Below are positions 50,401-60,104 of a DNA stretch of 64,000 nucleotides, one piece after another. Made by a program: the position numbers and the translations under genes. This DNA comes from Labyrinthula sp. Ha. Its lineage: Eukaryota > Sar > Bigyra > Labyrinthulida > Labyrinthulaceae. The stretch lies in assembly GCA_015227615.1 (NCBI GenBank), contig JAALGZ010000006.1, positions 930,001-994,000 of the forward strand. Direction: 5' to 3'. The number at the start of each line of letters is the position of its first letter. Positions within the stretch are counted from its first letter, which is position 1. The notes below the pieces were generated by a model. It was not told the origin of the DNA, searched no databases, and worked only from the letters and a program-made list of their open reading frames with translations.

Positions 50401-51860
50401 TCTCACTTAGTTTTCAAAAATGATCAACGACTCGGGGTCACTCTTGGGTGATTTATTTGCAACTAATCCAATGAATAATTTTAACGCGTTTGTAAACAAA
50501 GATTTCTTTACCATTTGCTCTAAACATCAGGTTTTCAGGGTTTCAGACACAGCTCACGCAGCTTTGGATATGACTCAGATGTTAGCTGTAAAAAAACATA
50601 AAATCCTTAATAGTTTATGAGTCTCATTCGCTTATAATAATGCAATAATTTAGAAAAAATCTACTTAAAGATACCACTTAACCAGAAATCATAGAATTTG
50701 TCCATGGCACATTTGGGTGTTGATGGGTAACTTGTTTTCATATTTTGTTTGTCGCTCCATTTCTTAGTATCTGTATTCAATTAAAATGCTTCCGCGGGAG
50801 CCTTGAAACCTATAGGACCTCAGACTAGTAATAAGAAATCATCTCTACAGCCTGAGCACCAAATCAAAAGGAACTTAATAAATCGTACTTGTTCATTGAT
50901 CACAGGAAACTGATAAGAGTAAAATCACGCCATTGGTAAAATGTTCCATAAGTACAAATTTTTAAACAGGGTTTTAACTTTTTTGAGAATTATAAAGACC
51001 ATACTTGAGGATATATATACACGTGTTCTTGGGGAAATAAACTGCAGGTGTTTACACGACTGAGTTTCAAGGCCAACACCTGAATACAGGGGATTCTCCA
51101 TGCACAGAATTTCTTACATTTAGGTCAAATCTAACTTTACCAGGGTTAAAAGCTTCCTCTGTTGCTCCTAATATTTCAAGTCCTTTGAAAAGTTAGTTGG
51201 CTGGACACTAGCCAGAAAAGGATATACCGGATACGAAGATTCTAACAAGCTTATGATCTAGGTTACGAATTAAGTTGGACAGTTCAGCAAAATATTTATT
51301 TTATATTAAACTATTGTTGGCAATTTTTCCACTCCGGTATTGATTTATTTAGTTATACTGACAATACGCCATGCTGTGTCTTCTAGTAAGCCGGAGCTGC
51401 TATGAGAGTTGAATCCGAATGAAGTCAACTATTTCGCGATGGCATTAGGTGCATCAGAAAAAAACAAAAGAAACTAACTACCCACCATAACGTGGTATTT
51501 TTGCAAAAGATGATTCAAGAAGATATGATTAGCTATAGTATCAGAACCCTCCGTAGTATCAAGAAAATACTGACAGCTTTCATAAGATTCACCTAAAACA
51601 AAGGCTAAGTGAACATCTTTTGATCTCTAGCTTAGAATAATTTGAAAATAAATATTGTATCTTCTTCTTCAAAACGTAATTATTACATCTTAGGCTTACT
51701 TCATGTCCTTTAGTTCTTCGTTTGCGCTTGGAATTATCCTTTGTACTACTTAATCCTTGGTTCAATAATTCAACCAATGAAATTTCAGGAAACCTTGTCC
51801 CACAAAATTAGACCAAAAACAAATCAAAAAAAAAGAAAAGGAAAAAAGCAGAGAAGAGTA
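47401..51860. other. Gene desert
   Basis: About 4.5 kb of AT-rich DNA. Two small frames with an ATG are listed separately or noted here: 49420-49740 (106 codons) and 50420-50620 (66 codons, MINDSGSLLGDLF start, no known family). No RNA genes were seen. Confidence 0.4.
49420..49740 (+). CDS. Possible tail-anchored small protein, 106 aa
   Basis: The frame from ATG 49420 to TAG encodes a polar N-terminal half (ADFADVVSLFEKSRERTKLK) followed by one C-terminal hydrophobic helix at residues about 73-95 (LMVIFIIVFAFVLLVQIIFS). The order suits a tail-anchored membrane protein. The length is only just beyond what chance gives here, and no family is recognised. Confidence 0.3.
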   Translation: MPCESRILHIADFADVVSLFEKSRERTKLKGNLDSRLKNPVSRYVLQSITNAENCYGMQKLLSVLLFKQYRKLMVIFIIVFAFVLLVQIIFSYVLNYQHSISTLLA

Positions 51861-52784
51861 ATGTCGGAAAAAGAAATTCAACTAAAAGTAGTACCGGTAA
51901 ATCCAATGCTCACGTTGGCTCCACTAACATCAGCAGCTGTCTCCACAGCAATTACAATGTATCCAGTCGACGTTCTTCGTGCTTTGAAAATGTCCTCTGC
52001 CGGTGATCCAAACGCTTTGACAATTGGTCAATACTGGAAAAAATTTGGAGTTAGAGGTTTTGTTTCTCAAGGAGTTGTTCCTGAAGTTGTAAAATCTTCA
52101 TTAATGCGAGTTTCGAAGTTTTTCTTTTTCCCAGTAATCTGCGAAGGATTGTACAAAAAAACTCCAAAAGAAGCTTCAGTTCTGCAAAAGGCATCAGCAG
52201 GAGCTTTGGCTACTGTTCCTGAGATTTTGATGATATCTCCACTAGAAGTAGCTAAGCTTGGATTACAGTTGGACGCAAAAAATGAGTTCAAGAACAACAG
52301 TGGCAAATTTATCCAGCACATGGTTAAAACGCGTGGGTTAGGTTCATTGTATGTCGGATGGGCTGGAATGCAATGGAGACAGTCATTCTGGACAGGAACT
52401 TACTTTGCAACCTTAAGCTGGTGGAGAAGTCAAGTAGATCCTGTCTTGGTTAATTTTGGAGCTCCACTTCAAATCAGTCAACTCATTTCTGGTTTCCTTG
52501 CCGGATTCTTTGCAACATTTCCAAATGCTCCAGGTGATGTAGTTCGGTCAGTAGTGCAGAAGAAAGTATTCATGGATCCAAGCAGACCTGCGTATGGTGT
52601 TAGTGTTAGAGGAGTCATTGAGCATGTATCAGTAGCAAGAGAAATCATAGCTGCAAGTGGCGTTAGAGGCTTGTATTCTGGCTTGGGTTTCAAAGCTATG
52701 CATTTAGGTGGTAGTGGGGCCCTTATGGCACTCTTTATTCCTTTCTTTTCCAATATAATGGGAATTCCTTATGGAGGGGTTTAG
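51861..52784 (+). CDS. Mitochondrial carrier family (SLC25-type) transporter
   Basis: The frame from ATG 51861 to TAG gives 307 aa, the normal length for the family. An earlier in-frame ATG (51777) would add a basic 28-residue lead, which is unusual for carriers, so the later start is preferred. Three repeats of about 100 residues carry the signature P-x-[DE]-x2-[RK]: YPVDVLRALK, SPLEVAKLGLQ and APGDVVRSVVQKK, at the ends of odd-numbered helices. Six membrane helices are expected in the mitochondrial inner membrane. The substrate cannot be assigned. The sequence is divergent from the ADP/ATP carrier (no RRRMMM motif). It is convergent with CSN5, stop codons about 115 bp apart. Confidence 0.85.
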   Translation: MSEKEIQLKVVPVNPMLTLAPLTSAAVSTAITMYPVDVLRALKMSSAGDPNALTIGQYWKKFGVRGFVSQGVVPEVVKSSLMRVSKFFFFPVICEGLYKKTPKEASVLQKASAGALATVPEILMISPLEVAKLGLQLDAKNEFKNNSGKFIQHMVKTRGLGSLYVGWAGMQWRQSFWTGTYFATLSWWRSQVDPVLVNFGAPLQISQLISGFLAGFFATFPNAPGDVVRSVVQKKVFMDPSRPAYGVSVRGVIEHVSVAREIIAASGVRGLYSGLGFKAMHLGGSGALMALFIPFFSNIMGIPYGGV

Positions 52785-52900
52785 ATTTGTCCATTAGATG
52801 TCTTAGGCAGTTGTCTGTTGCTTCTAGTCTTTTCTAATCGTTAGTTTGATGGATAAAACAAATAAACAATAAGTTTTTTTGAATGATTGTAGTTCTGCAT

Positions 52901-53875
52901 TTACTGTGGAAGTTGGGTGAGCTTGGCAATAACTTGGTCTACTTTCTCGTTTGTTTCAAGGATATTGATCTTTTCTTCGAGTTCTTTAAGAATATCTTGG
53001 CTAGTTTGACCGTCTCTCCAAAGTTTGGCAGTTCTTACTGCTTTCAGTAAAGCTAATATTGCATCCAGTTGTTGATTCACTTCTTTTTCTTCTTCAACCG
53101 TTTTCTTCCTTTTTAAACCGTTAAATATTATTTTCCAATCGTCCTCAAACTTAACCGTTTGTGAGATATTAGATGTAAAAAAAGATATTTTTAGTTGATA
53201 GTAAGATTTCCAACAGCTTCCGAACTGGCGTTCAACTTCAGATTCATCAACTTTTGTCATTTCTTCCCCTAAAGGTGTTAAACCAGAATTTTCCTCCATT
53301 GTAACTACACGGAATGCTCCAAATTCTGGTACACGACGCCGAATACTGTTTTGAGGATCAACTACCACAGCCAGGAAAGGATTTCCTAGATTATCTTCTA
53401 CTCTTTGCCACATTGTTTGAGTTGTGACATCCATCTGACTCAAGAAACAGTGGTTTCCTTTCTTCTCCTCATTCAAAGATGAGTTTTTATCAAAGGGATG
53501 TGAATGGTACCATCCTATTAATCTTTCTTTCCTTGTTTTTTCAAGAGATTCGGAGAGACGAATCATATACTGCATTACGTCGTCATCTTCAGCAATAACT
53601 CTAGTTTCTGTCCCTTCTATTGGCAAAGAAAACACATCTGTGACAACTATAGATTTTTTTGTTGGTTTACCAAACATCAGGCCCATTATTTCTCTAGGCT
53701 GCTTCAACTCTGTTGGATTATCAACGCCCCACACGGCGTGAGAGAGCATTTTCTTTGCCGCAGTTACGGATATTTGAGCATGTTGGAAGTATCTCGCTTC
53801 ATTCATCCATAATTTCTCGGATCTAATCTTCTCTAGTGATTCTGTTACGAACAGGCAATCGTCTTTCTCTTGCAT
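52901..53875 (-). CDS. CSN5: COP9 signalosome subunit 5 (JAMM deneddylase)
   Basis: An intronless frame of 324 aa starts at ATG 53873-53875 (human CSN5 has 334). The MPN/JAB domain spans residues about 30-250: REIMGLMFGK with the JAMM glutamate E62, SLPIEGTETRV, GWYHSHP with His124 and His126, then FLSQMD with Ser146 and Asp149. WKSYYQLKISFF after the domain matches the CSN5 'CKQYYALEVSYF' block, separating it from Rpn11. CSN5 removes NEDD8 from cullins in the COP9 signalosome. Oddly, the His126 to Asp149 distance is 23 residues instead of 11: a 12-residue polar insertion (residues about 128-141, DKNSSLNEEKKGN) sits inside the zinc loop. It has no internal GT-AG intron and keeps the frame. 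The active residues are all kept. Confidence 0.9.
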   Translation of the reverse strand: MQEKDDCLFVTESLEKIRSEKLWMNEARYFQHAQISVTAAKKMLSHAVWGVDNPTELKQPREIMGLMFGKPTKKSIVVTDVFSLPIEGTETRVIAEDDDVMQYMIRLSESLEKTRKERLIGWYHSHPFDKNSSLNEEKKGNHCFLSQMDVTTQTMWQRVEDNLGNPFLAVVVDPQNSIRRRVPEFGAFRVVTMEENSGLTPLGEEMTKVDESEVERQFGSCWKSYYQLKISFFTSNISQTVKFEDDWKIIFNGLKRKKTVEEEKEVNQQLDAILALLKAVRTAKLWRDGQTSQDILKELEEKINILETNEKVDQVIAKLTQLPQ

Positions 53876-53930
53876 TTATTCTTTTACCTTTCTCTTCTAA
53901 GCTTTACCTGCTTTTTAAGGGGTTAGGATT

Positions 53931-54037
53931 CGGGAAATCCTCCCGACTACTTCTTCCCGAAGTTCATATTTACACATCGGGTAGACGTTCCCTCCCGTGC
54001 AGTTTCTTTCTTTTCCCGAAATGCTTACTTCCCGAAA
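53931..54037 (-). promoter_or_regulatory. CCCG/CGGG motif cluster upstream of CSN5
   Basis: Seven CCCG or CGGG words lie in about 107 bp, 56-162 bp before the CSN5 start codon. They include CGGGAAATCCTCCCG at 53931-53945 and TTTTCCCGAAA and TTCCCGAAA at 54012-54037. The surrounding DNA is AT-rich, so such density is unexpected. TTTCCCG resembles the core of E2F/DP sites. A matching cluster precedes the gene at 57442. Confidence 0.45.
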
Positions 54038-54110
54038 CTTTCTTGTTTATCTGTAATCTTCCGCTATCTTGACGCTACTGCGCCACCGCGACCACGGGTT
54101 CTCGCAACGA

Positions 54111-56991
54111 CATCTGCGGTGACTTAGTTTAGGAGTGTTATTGACGAAACGTTCATATTTTAGAGATTATTAGGCCTCTGCTTCGGTTCAAACTTTATTG
54201 CATAGACCCTGATAAAAGCCACTGAATAGGTAGTTGCATTTTCTGAGAGCTAGTAAGATACAAAACAGGTTCTTACTAAGCTAAGCTTTGATTATGTTAT
54301 ACTAAAAAATAACTGAAGAAATTAATGTATATAAATATTTCTCTCACTAAAAGTACCTTATCTAAGTGATTGTTTTGCCTCTTGCACCAAAAAAGCGTAA
54401 AGCCTCCTATGAATTTATTCCTATTTCACGATAACTCTTTTTATATTTTATACTTTTAGCTCTAGTTAAACTTATCAGTTTTATGTTTTCCAAATACATA
54501 GGAATTTCACGTCATAATTTTGTTCTTTCTGCATCTCACCCAATTTTTGTGTAAATAACTACTTTCACCTCTGGGACTTATCTTATGAAATATATTTAAT
54601 CCTTGGTTTTTTAATTTCTTATGTTAGAACAGTGAAAGCTACTTTTCTATTCTATTCTTTTCAGGTAACATGTATTTTGGATAAATTGCCAAATCATTGC
54701 AAAGCTTATTTACAAGCGAATGTTATGAGTTACAGAAAATAAAGCACAGCTTTGGAAAGTCCTTTCAAACATCCCTCTAGCTACATAGCATAATATAGGA
54801 TTGGAAATAGTTAATTTTATGTATGACACCAAATATTACCAAATTTTGGCACATCCATGTTATATCGACCAGAAAATAATGAGGAAAAAGGTTAATCACC
54901 TCTGTAAACTGTCAAGGTTAGCTTTTATATTCAAATTAATATTATTAGTAAACAATAGCCTTTTATACTTTTTGTTATTACGGGGTGTTGAAAACCTTAT
55001 CTTCGATTTTTTCAAAAATGCAGTAAAATTGCCATATAACCAACAATACCTTTCCAACTCCTCTACAAAGCCCAAAACAAATTGCAAACTGAGCCTAGCA
55101 CTTAGTCGAATCAGAATCTATACGATTAAAACAATATAAAGTATAAAAAAACCACGATTACTGAAAATAAAGCATATAGTATTTGCTAGTTTTTGTCACG
55201 AAATTTTCCTCAAATATAATATTGTCACCCACAATATGTTTCATATTAAAAAGACCTTTCCATCCGTATATTTTGTCAAGTTATTTGATAAGGATGGGTA
55301 CTTTAAACCTTAAAGAGGCTGATTTTAAGGGTCCTTTTCACTAAGTTTGCAAATCTCTAAAAAAGCATACATTCAAACGTAACATCGTGAAGAACAATTC
55401 CATAGATGATCTGATTCTTCTCAGACCCTAAAGACTTACCATACCTAACTCCTGAACCAATTTATTAGGACGTTTCTTCTCTAGTTAACCGTAACTGAGC
55501 TAAACTTCACTCAGAAAAGTCAAATGTTGAAAATCTGCACATCTGAAAATACGAAATCTCTCAGTTTTGCTATAATCCCCTAAATTTTTGTACTATATAG
55601 CCTCAAAAAACTAAAAAACACAACTTGATACCTTCAATACTGTTTTTAGGATATTTTTAATGTTTTTTCTTAAAGTCGATATTAGGCTAAAATGCTGTTT
55701 TTATCAACTTCAAACCGTGTAATACCTCGAGAAATACTCGTCTAGAGCCCAAAAAAGATCTCTCCAGTCGAAAGAACGGGTGAATTTAAGTATATAAACA
55801 AATTTGTTTGAGAATTGAAGTATTCTGTATAGACTTCGTAACAATGTATCCTATTTCCATGGTCTCAGAAACTCTGAAAAATGATACCCTTAAATGTCAA
55901 ATATTCCTGATTGAGTCATATCAAGCAACGAAATACATTGAGATATGACAACCAAATCTACGTAAGAGTTCTCCTAATTCTCTTTTACTTCTGTTAGAAC
56001 ACACTTTAGAAGTCTCTCTATTAAATGCAGCCATACGTAATTGGCTTAATTCAACTTGGCTCAAATCCCTGCTTTGACAAACAAGACTGAACTTTTACTT
56101 AGTGCAATATAACAAACTTGGACCTTAGCTTATCTGAGACTAGTTTTCGGTGATTTAACATAGAAGAGAGGCAGGTTTTTAGTATTCTATACTTTTAAAT
56201 ATAAAATCTCTCTCGTATTAATTCAATTTTCTGTGTAGATATGAATGATTTTTGGTAAGCTCCCCTGAGAAAGTATTCAATAGTACAGAAAACTCAATGT
56301 AGAGGATGTTCTAGTTGACAAGAGAAGATATACATTTTTAACTTTCGAAGAAACTCGTATTGTAGTCGTTTCTCTGGTGTATTTCAGGTTAATAGTGCTA
56401 TTCTTGATTCTATGAGTTAAATATTAGAGTCCTTGAAATGGAAGACGTACTTGGTACCATTTAAAGAATGAACAAAATCCTTCGTCCTTGTTTTTTCTTG
56501 GAACTTCATCATAAGGCATAGCTAACTAGGCTCATTCTTTTTTGATTAAAATGCATTTTTCATGAAGAAAAATACGCAATGGGCGCTCAGACTACATATC
56601 AACTAAAACCATTCTAATAAGTATAAAATAGACCGAAATATACAAAACCAAAGCAACTACGATGAGTTGAACACTCAGAACAGATAGGTCACTGTCAATC
56701 AGCTGGTTGAAGTTCAAATAAACAGTCAAAGCTATGTGTTAACTAGTTGCTTAAGCTCTAATTCAGTTAAATAGTACCGTAACACTTTTCACCCCAGTAA
56801 TTAATTTAAGCGTAACACCTTGGTAAGTTCCTTATTATCACCCTATTCTGCAGATACGCAGTATTAAATTGCTCAGAATCAAAGAAAATGACAAAAAAAT
56901 ACTGGAAGCTTCGAGTTACGAAAGTTTTTCGTAGTTTATGACGATTCTAGTTTTGTTTTCCTCTTTTTTTTTGTTATTGACATTCTAGGTT
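54111..56991. other. Intergenic AT-rich stretch
   Basis: About 2.9 kb with no gene supported. The best open frame (54819-55139, plus, 106 codons) is at the chance limit and has no recognisable content. Confidence 0.4.
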
Positions 56992-57305
56992 TCCGGGGAA
57001 CTCGTAACAGTGAAAACTGGAAATATTGAAGTTTGGAGGCTTTCCCGTCTCCCGCCAGGGTATTAGAGCTTTCCCTCGACTCTACGGTTTCCTTAGATTC
57101 CGTAAGAAATATACATTTCCCGTTTCCCGAATCCCAAGTGAGACTATTAGTTTGGGCTAGCCGTCGGTACCTTTTTCTCGATGTGCCTTCCGGTTTTCTA
57201 ATGGCCTACCCGTTTCCCTTTCATTTTCCCGTCAAAGGCCTCGACCGACCAATGTCTGCCGGGAAATTCCACCAATGGGCTCAATTCTCGATTCCCGACC
57301 GCAGT
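56992..57305 (+). promoter_or_regulatory. CCCG/CGGG motif cluster upstream of the EGF-7TM gene
   Basis: About nine CCCG or CGGG words lie within 310 bp, ending 137 bp before ATG 57442. Examples are TTTCCGGGGAA, TTTCCCGTCTCCCGCC, TTTCCCGTTTCCCGAA, GCCGGGAAATT and ATTCCCGACC. TTTCCCGTC and CTCCCGCC resemble E2F-type sites. The segment is much richer in G+C than its flanks. It also carries a 94-codon frame starting with a non-ATG codon, judged to be a by-product of the composition. Confidence 0.45.
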
Positions 57306-57441
57306 CCCAGTTTCTAGTATTAGCTACTCATGGTAATGTCATACTGTGTCAAGTAAGAGCTTCTATAGAACTAGAAAGCGATGAATCACCCAAAGTACAA
57401 AAGAATGAAATAGTGAACTAGTAAACCCGAAATAGCAGAGA

Positions 57442-58836
57442 ATGACAGAAAACGCAACTTGTGTAACAGACTTCGACTGTCCAACGAATTTCCTTTGTTA
57501 CTCTCACACCTCTCTCAACTCAACTCTTCCTGAAAACTCCACAGCTTGCTTTTGTAATACATTCTACGCTTGGCAAGGACCAGAATGCAAAACTTGGTCC
57601 GTAGAAACGGGATTCTTCTTTGCTTGGTCACTTATCCTAACAGCAATCCTCACCTATAACTTCTTGCTCCTCTTAGAAATATTCTGTATCTTTCTCCTAC
57701 GAAACCGCTTCCACTTCACCTGGAACTTAACCTTTTGCACCGTGATTTTATCAACAATAGCAAACTTTGGTTCTTTTCTGTATACACTCTCTGTAACTAT
57801 GTCCACTGGCAAAGTAGATGGACGTTTTCTTGCTGAAGATTTGTATTTGGAGCTTGATCCATATAGAGGCCGACACACAATCTATGGATTTATTGGGGCT
57901 GGAATTAGCTGTAGTGGATTATTCCTTGTGTCAATGCTCATCGGTGCCCTCTGGGTTGAAGCTGGTGAAAAAGCCCGGAGACGATTAGATGAGTCTGGAA
58001 GTAGTCCTTTAATCAGAGGGTACAGAAAGTTCATGATGTTCTTCCTTCTTTACAGTATGATTGGGGGATCTGCAGTTGGTCTCTTCATTCGGTTTCAGGG
58101 TATCCAAAGCAACATTCTTGGGTTCTATTTATTACCATTTAATATCGTGTTGTGGTTGATGTTTACATTGGGTGCAGTTTACCTAGGGAGATCTATTGTT
58201 GAACTGTCTGGCCCTGTTACTCAAGAAGTTGATCTTGAATACCAGGAGGAAAAACAGGATCCAGAGGAGTTTTTCGTTCGTGATTTATTGCAACTAAAGA
58301 ATTCTCCCTTTCCTGATTCTTCTCGAGACATTACGGAACTGGAAGAGCATTTGAGTAGAGACCCGCCATTTGTAGGAACGCTGGCTGGGTGGATGTTGAA
58401 AAGGAATGGGAGTAGTATGAGGAAAATTGGGGAAGGGATTGCAATGAAAATTTCTCGCAACCAAGTAAGTAATCCAAAATTTGGGAGGAATATAAATATA
58501 CGAAAGATTCCGTGTCCACCTCAAGTTCAAAATAAAGAAAGCCAGGCTGCCCTCCAACTTCTGCAGACCACGTCTGTTTTCTTCTCAGCTGGTTTGTTTC
58601 TCTTTACAGTAGGAACTTTTTTCTTTTCTCTTTTTGACTTCTCCCTCGATGAAAACTTAGAAGCTAACGGCTGGAGAGAGAACGCTCTGCCAGGGAACTC
58701 CTTTCCAGTAGTCAAGTTCGTATATATGTGTACCCTGACAGGGATAGTCGTTGTTATGGTAACAACGGTTAGATATTTACGGTATTCTGCTTACAAGTTA
58801 GATACCCCAGAAACAACTTTGACTATTGAGACCTAG
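57442..58836 (+). CDS. EGF-like ectodomain plus seven-TM membrane protein, orphan
   Basis: An intronless frame from ATG 57442 to TAG gives 464 aa. Residues about 7-50 hold six cysteines in EGF-like spacing (C-x5-C-x5-C, then CFC, then GPEC) with two Asn-Ser-Thr sites that suit glycosylation outside the cell. Seven hydrophobic segments follow, near residues 57-85, 95-120, 148-172, 198-217, 226-250, 374-398 and 415-440. A long charged loop or domain (about 255-365, acidic then basic) lies between TM5 and TM6. No cleavable signal peptide is seen, so TM1 may act as a signal anchor with the N-terminus outside. No match to a GPCR family or transporter was recognised. A receptor-like role is inference. 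The stop codon overlaps that of the convergent ACADSB gene. Confidence 0.75.
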   Translation: MTENATCVTDFDCPTNFLCYSHTSLNSTLPENSTACFCNTFYAWQGPECKTWSVETGFFFAWSLILTAILTYNFLLLLEIFCIFLLRNRFHFTWNLTFCTVILSTIANFGSFLYTLSVTMSTGKVDGRFLAEDLYLELDPYRGRHTIYGFIGAGISCSGLFLVSMLIGALWVEAGEKARRRLDESGSSPLIRGYRKFMMFFLLYSMIGGSAVGLFIRFQGIQSNILGFYLLPFNIVLWLMFTLGAVYLGRSIVELSGPVTQEVDLEYQEEKQDPEEFFVRDLLQLKNSPFPDSSRDITELEEHLSRDPPFVGTLAGWMLKRNGSSMRKIGEGIAMKISRNQVSNPKFGRNINIRKIPCPPQVQNKESQAALQLLQTTSVFFSAGLFLFTVGTFFFSLFDFSLDENLEANGWRENALPGNSFPVVKFVYMCTLTGIVVVMVTTVRYLRYSAYKLDTPETTLTIET

Positions 58837-60104
58837 TTCCAGTACTCCTTTTGTAGAACTTTAGCTATCGTTTGCAGCTGAATATTACTAGTACCTTCAT
58901 ATATTCCACCTATTAAACTATCTCTATAAAACTTTTCTTGTGGAAACTCTTTTGTAAATCCAACTCCTCCCATCCACTCAACACAAGATCTACTAACCTC
59001 AGCAGCAACTTCTGCTGCGTACCATTTTGCCATACTAGCTTCTTTCAAAAACTCTTCCCCATTTTCCTTCTTTCTAGCTGCATTGTACACCATTAACCTA
59101 GCAGCTTCAATTTTACTAGCTGCAGCAGCGTACTGCAACTCCATTCCTTGAAATTTACCAATGCTTTGTCCAAATTGTTTCCTCTCTCCCAAGTACGGCA
59201 ATGTTGCGTCAAATGCGCCTTGTGCTAATCCAAGCATTTGGGCTGCAATGGCGATCCGACCTTCATTTAGTGTTCCAATTGCGTACTTGTACCCTTTCCC
59301 TCTTTCTCCAAGCAAATTTTCTTTAGGAACTTGCACATCATCAAACGTTAGCACACAAGTACTTGATGCTCTGATCCCCAACTTGTTCTCGGGTTTTGAG
59401 ACACTAAATCCGGGAGTGTCTCGGTCTACCACGAAACAAGTAATCCCCTTGTACCCAAGATCTGGATTTAAATTCGCCATTACGAGGTAGATTTCAGCTT
59501 CAGCTGAGTTAGTAATCCACATTTTTTCTCCAGTAATTGAGAAAGAACCATCAGAGTTTTCTGAAGCGCGAGTTTTGAGTGCAAATGCGTCTGATCCAGC
59601 TGATCCTTCGCTCAAGCAGAATGATCCAACTTTTGATGTAGCAAGTTGAGTCAAATACTTTTGCTTTAGATCCTCACTTGCATAAAGCTTAAAGAAGTTA
59701 TTCACCAAAGTATTCTGAATTGCGATACATACACTCATACTTGGATCTACTCTTGCAAACTCTTCAATCGCCAAGACATTCGAAAGGAATGATGCACCTG
59801 CTCCATCATACTCTTCAGGCACTTCGATCCCCATGAACCCATTTTCGAAAAGTGACTGTAAAAGTGAGGGGTCAGTTTTGGAATTGTTATCCATTTCTGT
59901 TACTAGAGGTGCAATTTCCTCTTGTGCAAATTTTCTGCACATCTCCTGGAACATTTCTTCATCCTCAGTGAGAGATTGTAGAGGGAGGTGTCTAGGTTCA
60001 AAGTTTGATGACAGTTCTGGTACTGAGGATAATAGACGGCGGTTTGGTTTTGCTTTGAGAGTTGTTAGGTGGGAAAGTTTGGATATGTTCCTAACTCTAT
60101 GCAT
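58833..60104 (-). CDS. ACADSB: Short/branched-chain acyl-CoA dehydrogenase, mitochondrial
   Basis: An intronless frame of 423 aa starts at ATG 60102-60104. The N-terminus ([19 protein letters not shown]) is basic and hydroxylated, as in a mitochondrial targeting peptide. The N-terminal helical domain is followed by [13 protein letters not shown] and [10 protein letters not shown], the two family FAD/substrate signatures. The C-terminal domain holds [13 protein letters not shown] and [32 protein letters not shown] carries the catalytic base, Glu about 403, in the position used by ACADSB and short-chain enzymes rather than isovaleryl-CoA dehydrogenase. It oxidises 2-methylbutyryl-CoA and related acyl-CoAs in isoleucine breakdown, passing electrons to ETF in the matrix. 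Its stop codon shares CTAG (58833-58836) with that of the gene on the other strand. Confidence 0.93.
   Translation of the reverse strand: MHRVRNISKLSHLTTLKAKPNRRLLSSVPELSSNFEPRHLPLQSLTEDEEMFQEMCRKFAQEEIAPLVTEMDNNSKTDPSLLQSLFENGFMGIEVPEEYDGAGASFLSNVLAIEEFARVDPSMSVCIAIQNTLVNNFFKLYASEDLKQKYLTQLATSKVGSFCLSEGSAGSDAFALKTRASENSDGSFSITGEKMWITNSAEAEIYLVMANLNPDLGYKGITCFVVDRDTPGFSVSKPENKLGIRASSTCVLTFDDVQVPKENLLGERGKGYKYAIGTLNEGRIAIAAQMLGLAQGAFDATLPYLGERKQFGQSIGKFQGMELQYAAAASKIEAARLMVYNAARKKENGEEFLKEASMAKWYAAEVAAEVSRSCVEWMGGVGFTKEFPQEKFYRDSLIGGIYEGTSNIQLQTIAKVLQKEYWN

Noticed and set aside
54819-55139. 106-codon plus-strand frame
   Set aside because: At the length expected once by chance in this much AT-rich DNA, with an overlapping open frame on the other strand and no recognisable content.
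57033-57317. 94-codon frame before the EGF-7TM gene
   Set aside because: No ATG at the start; its Pro/Phe/Ser-rich content follows from the repeated TTTCCCG words.
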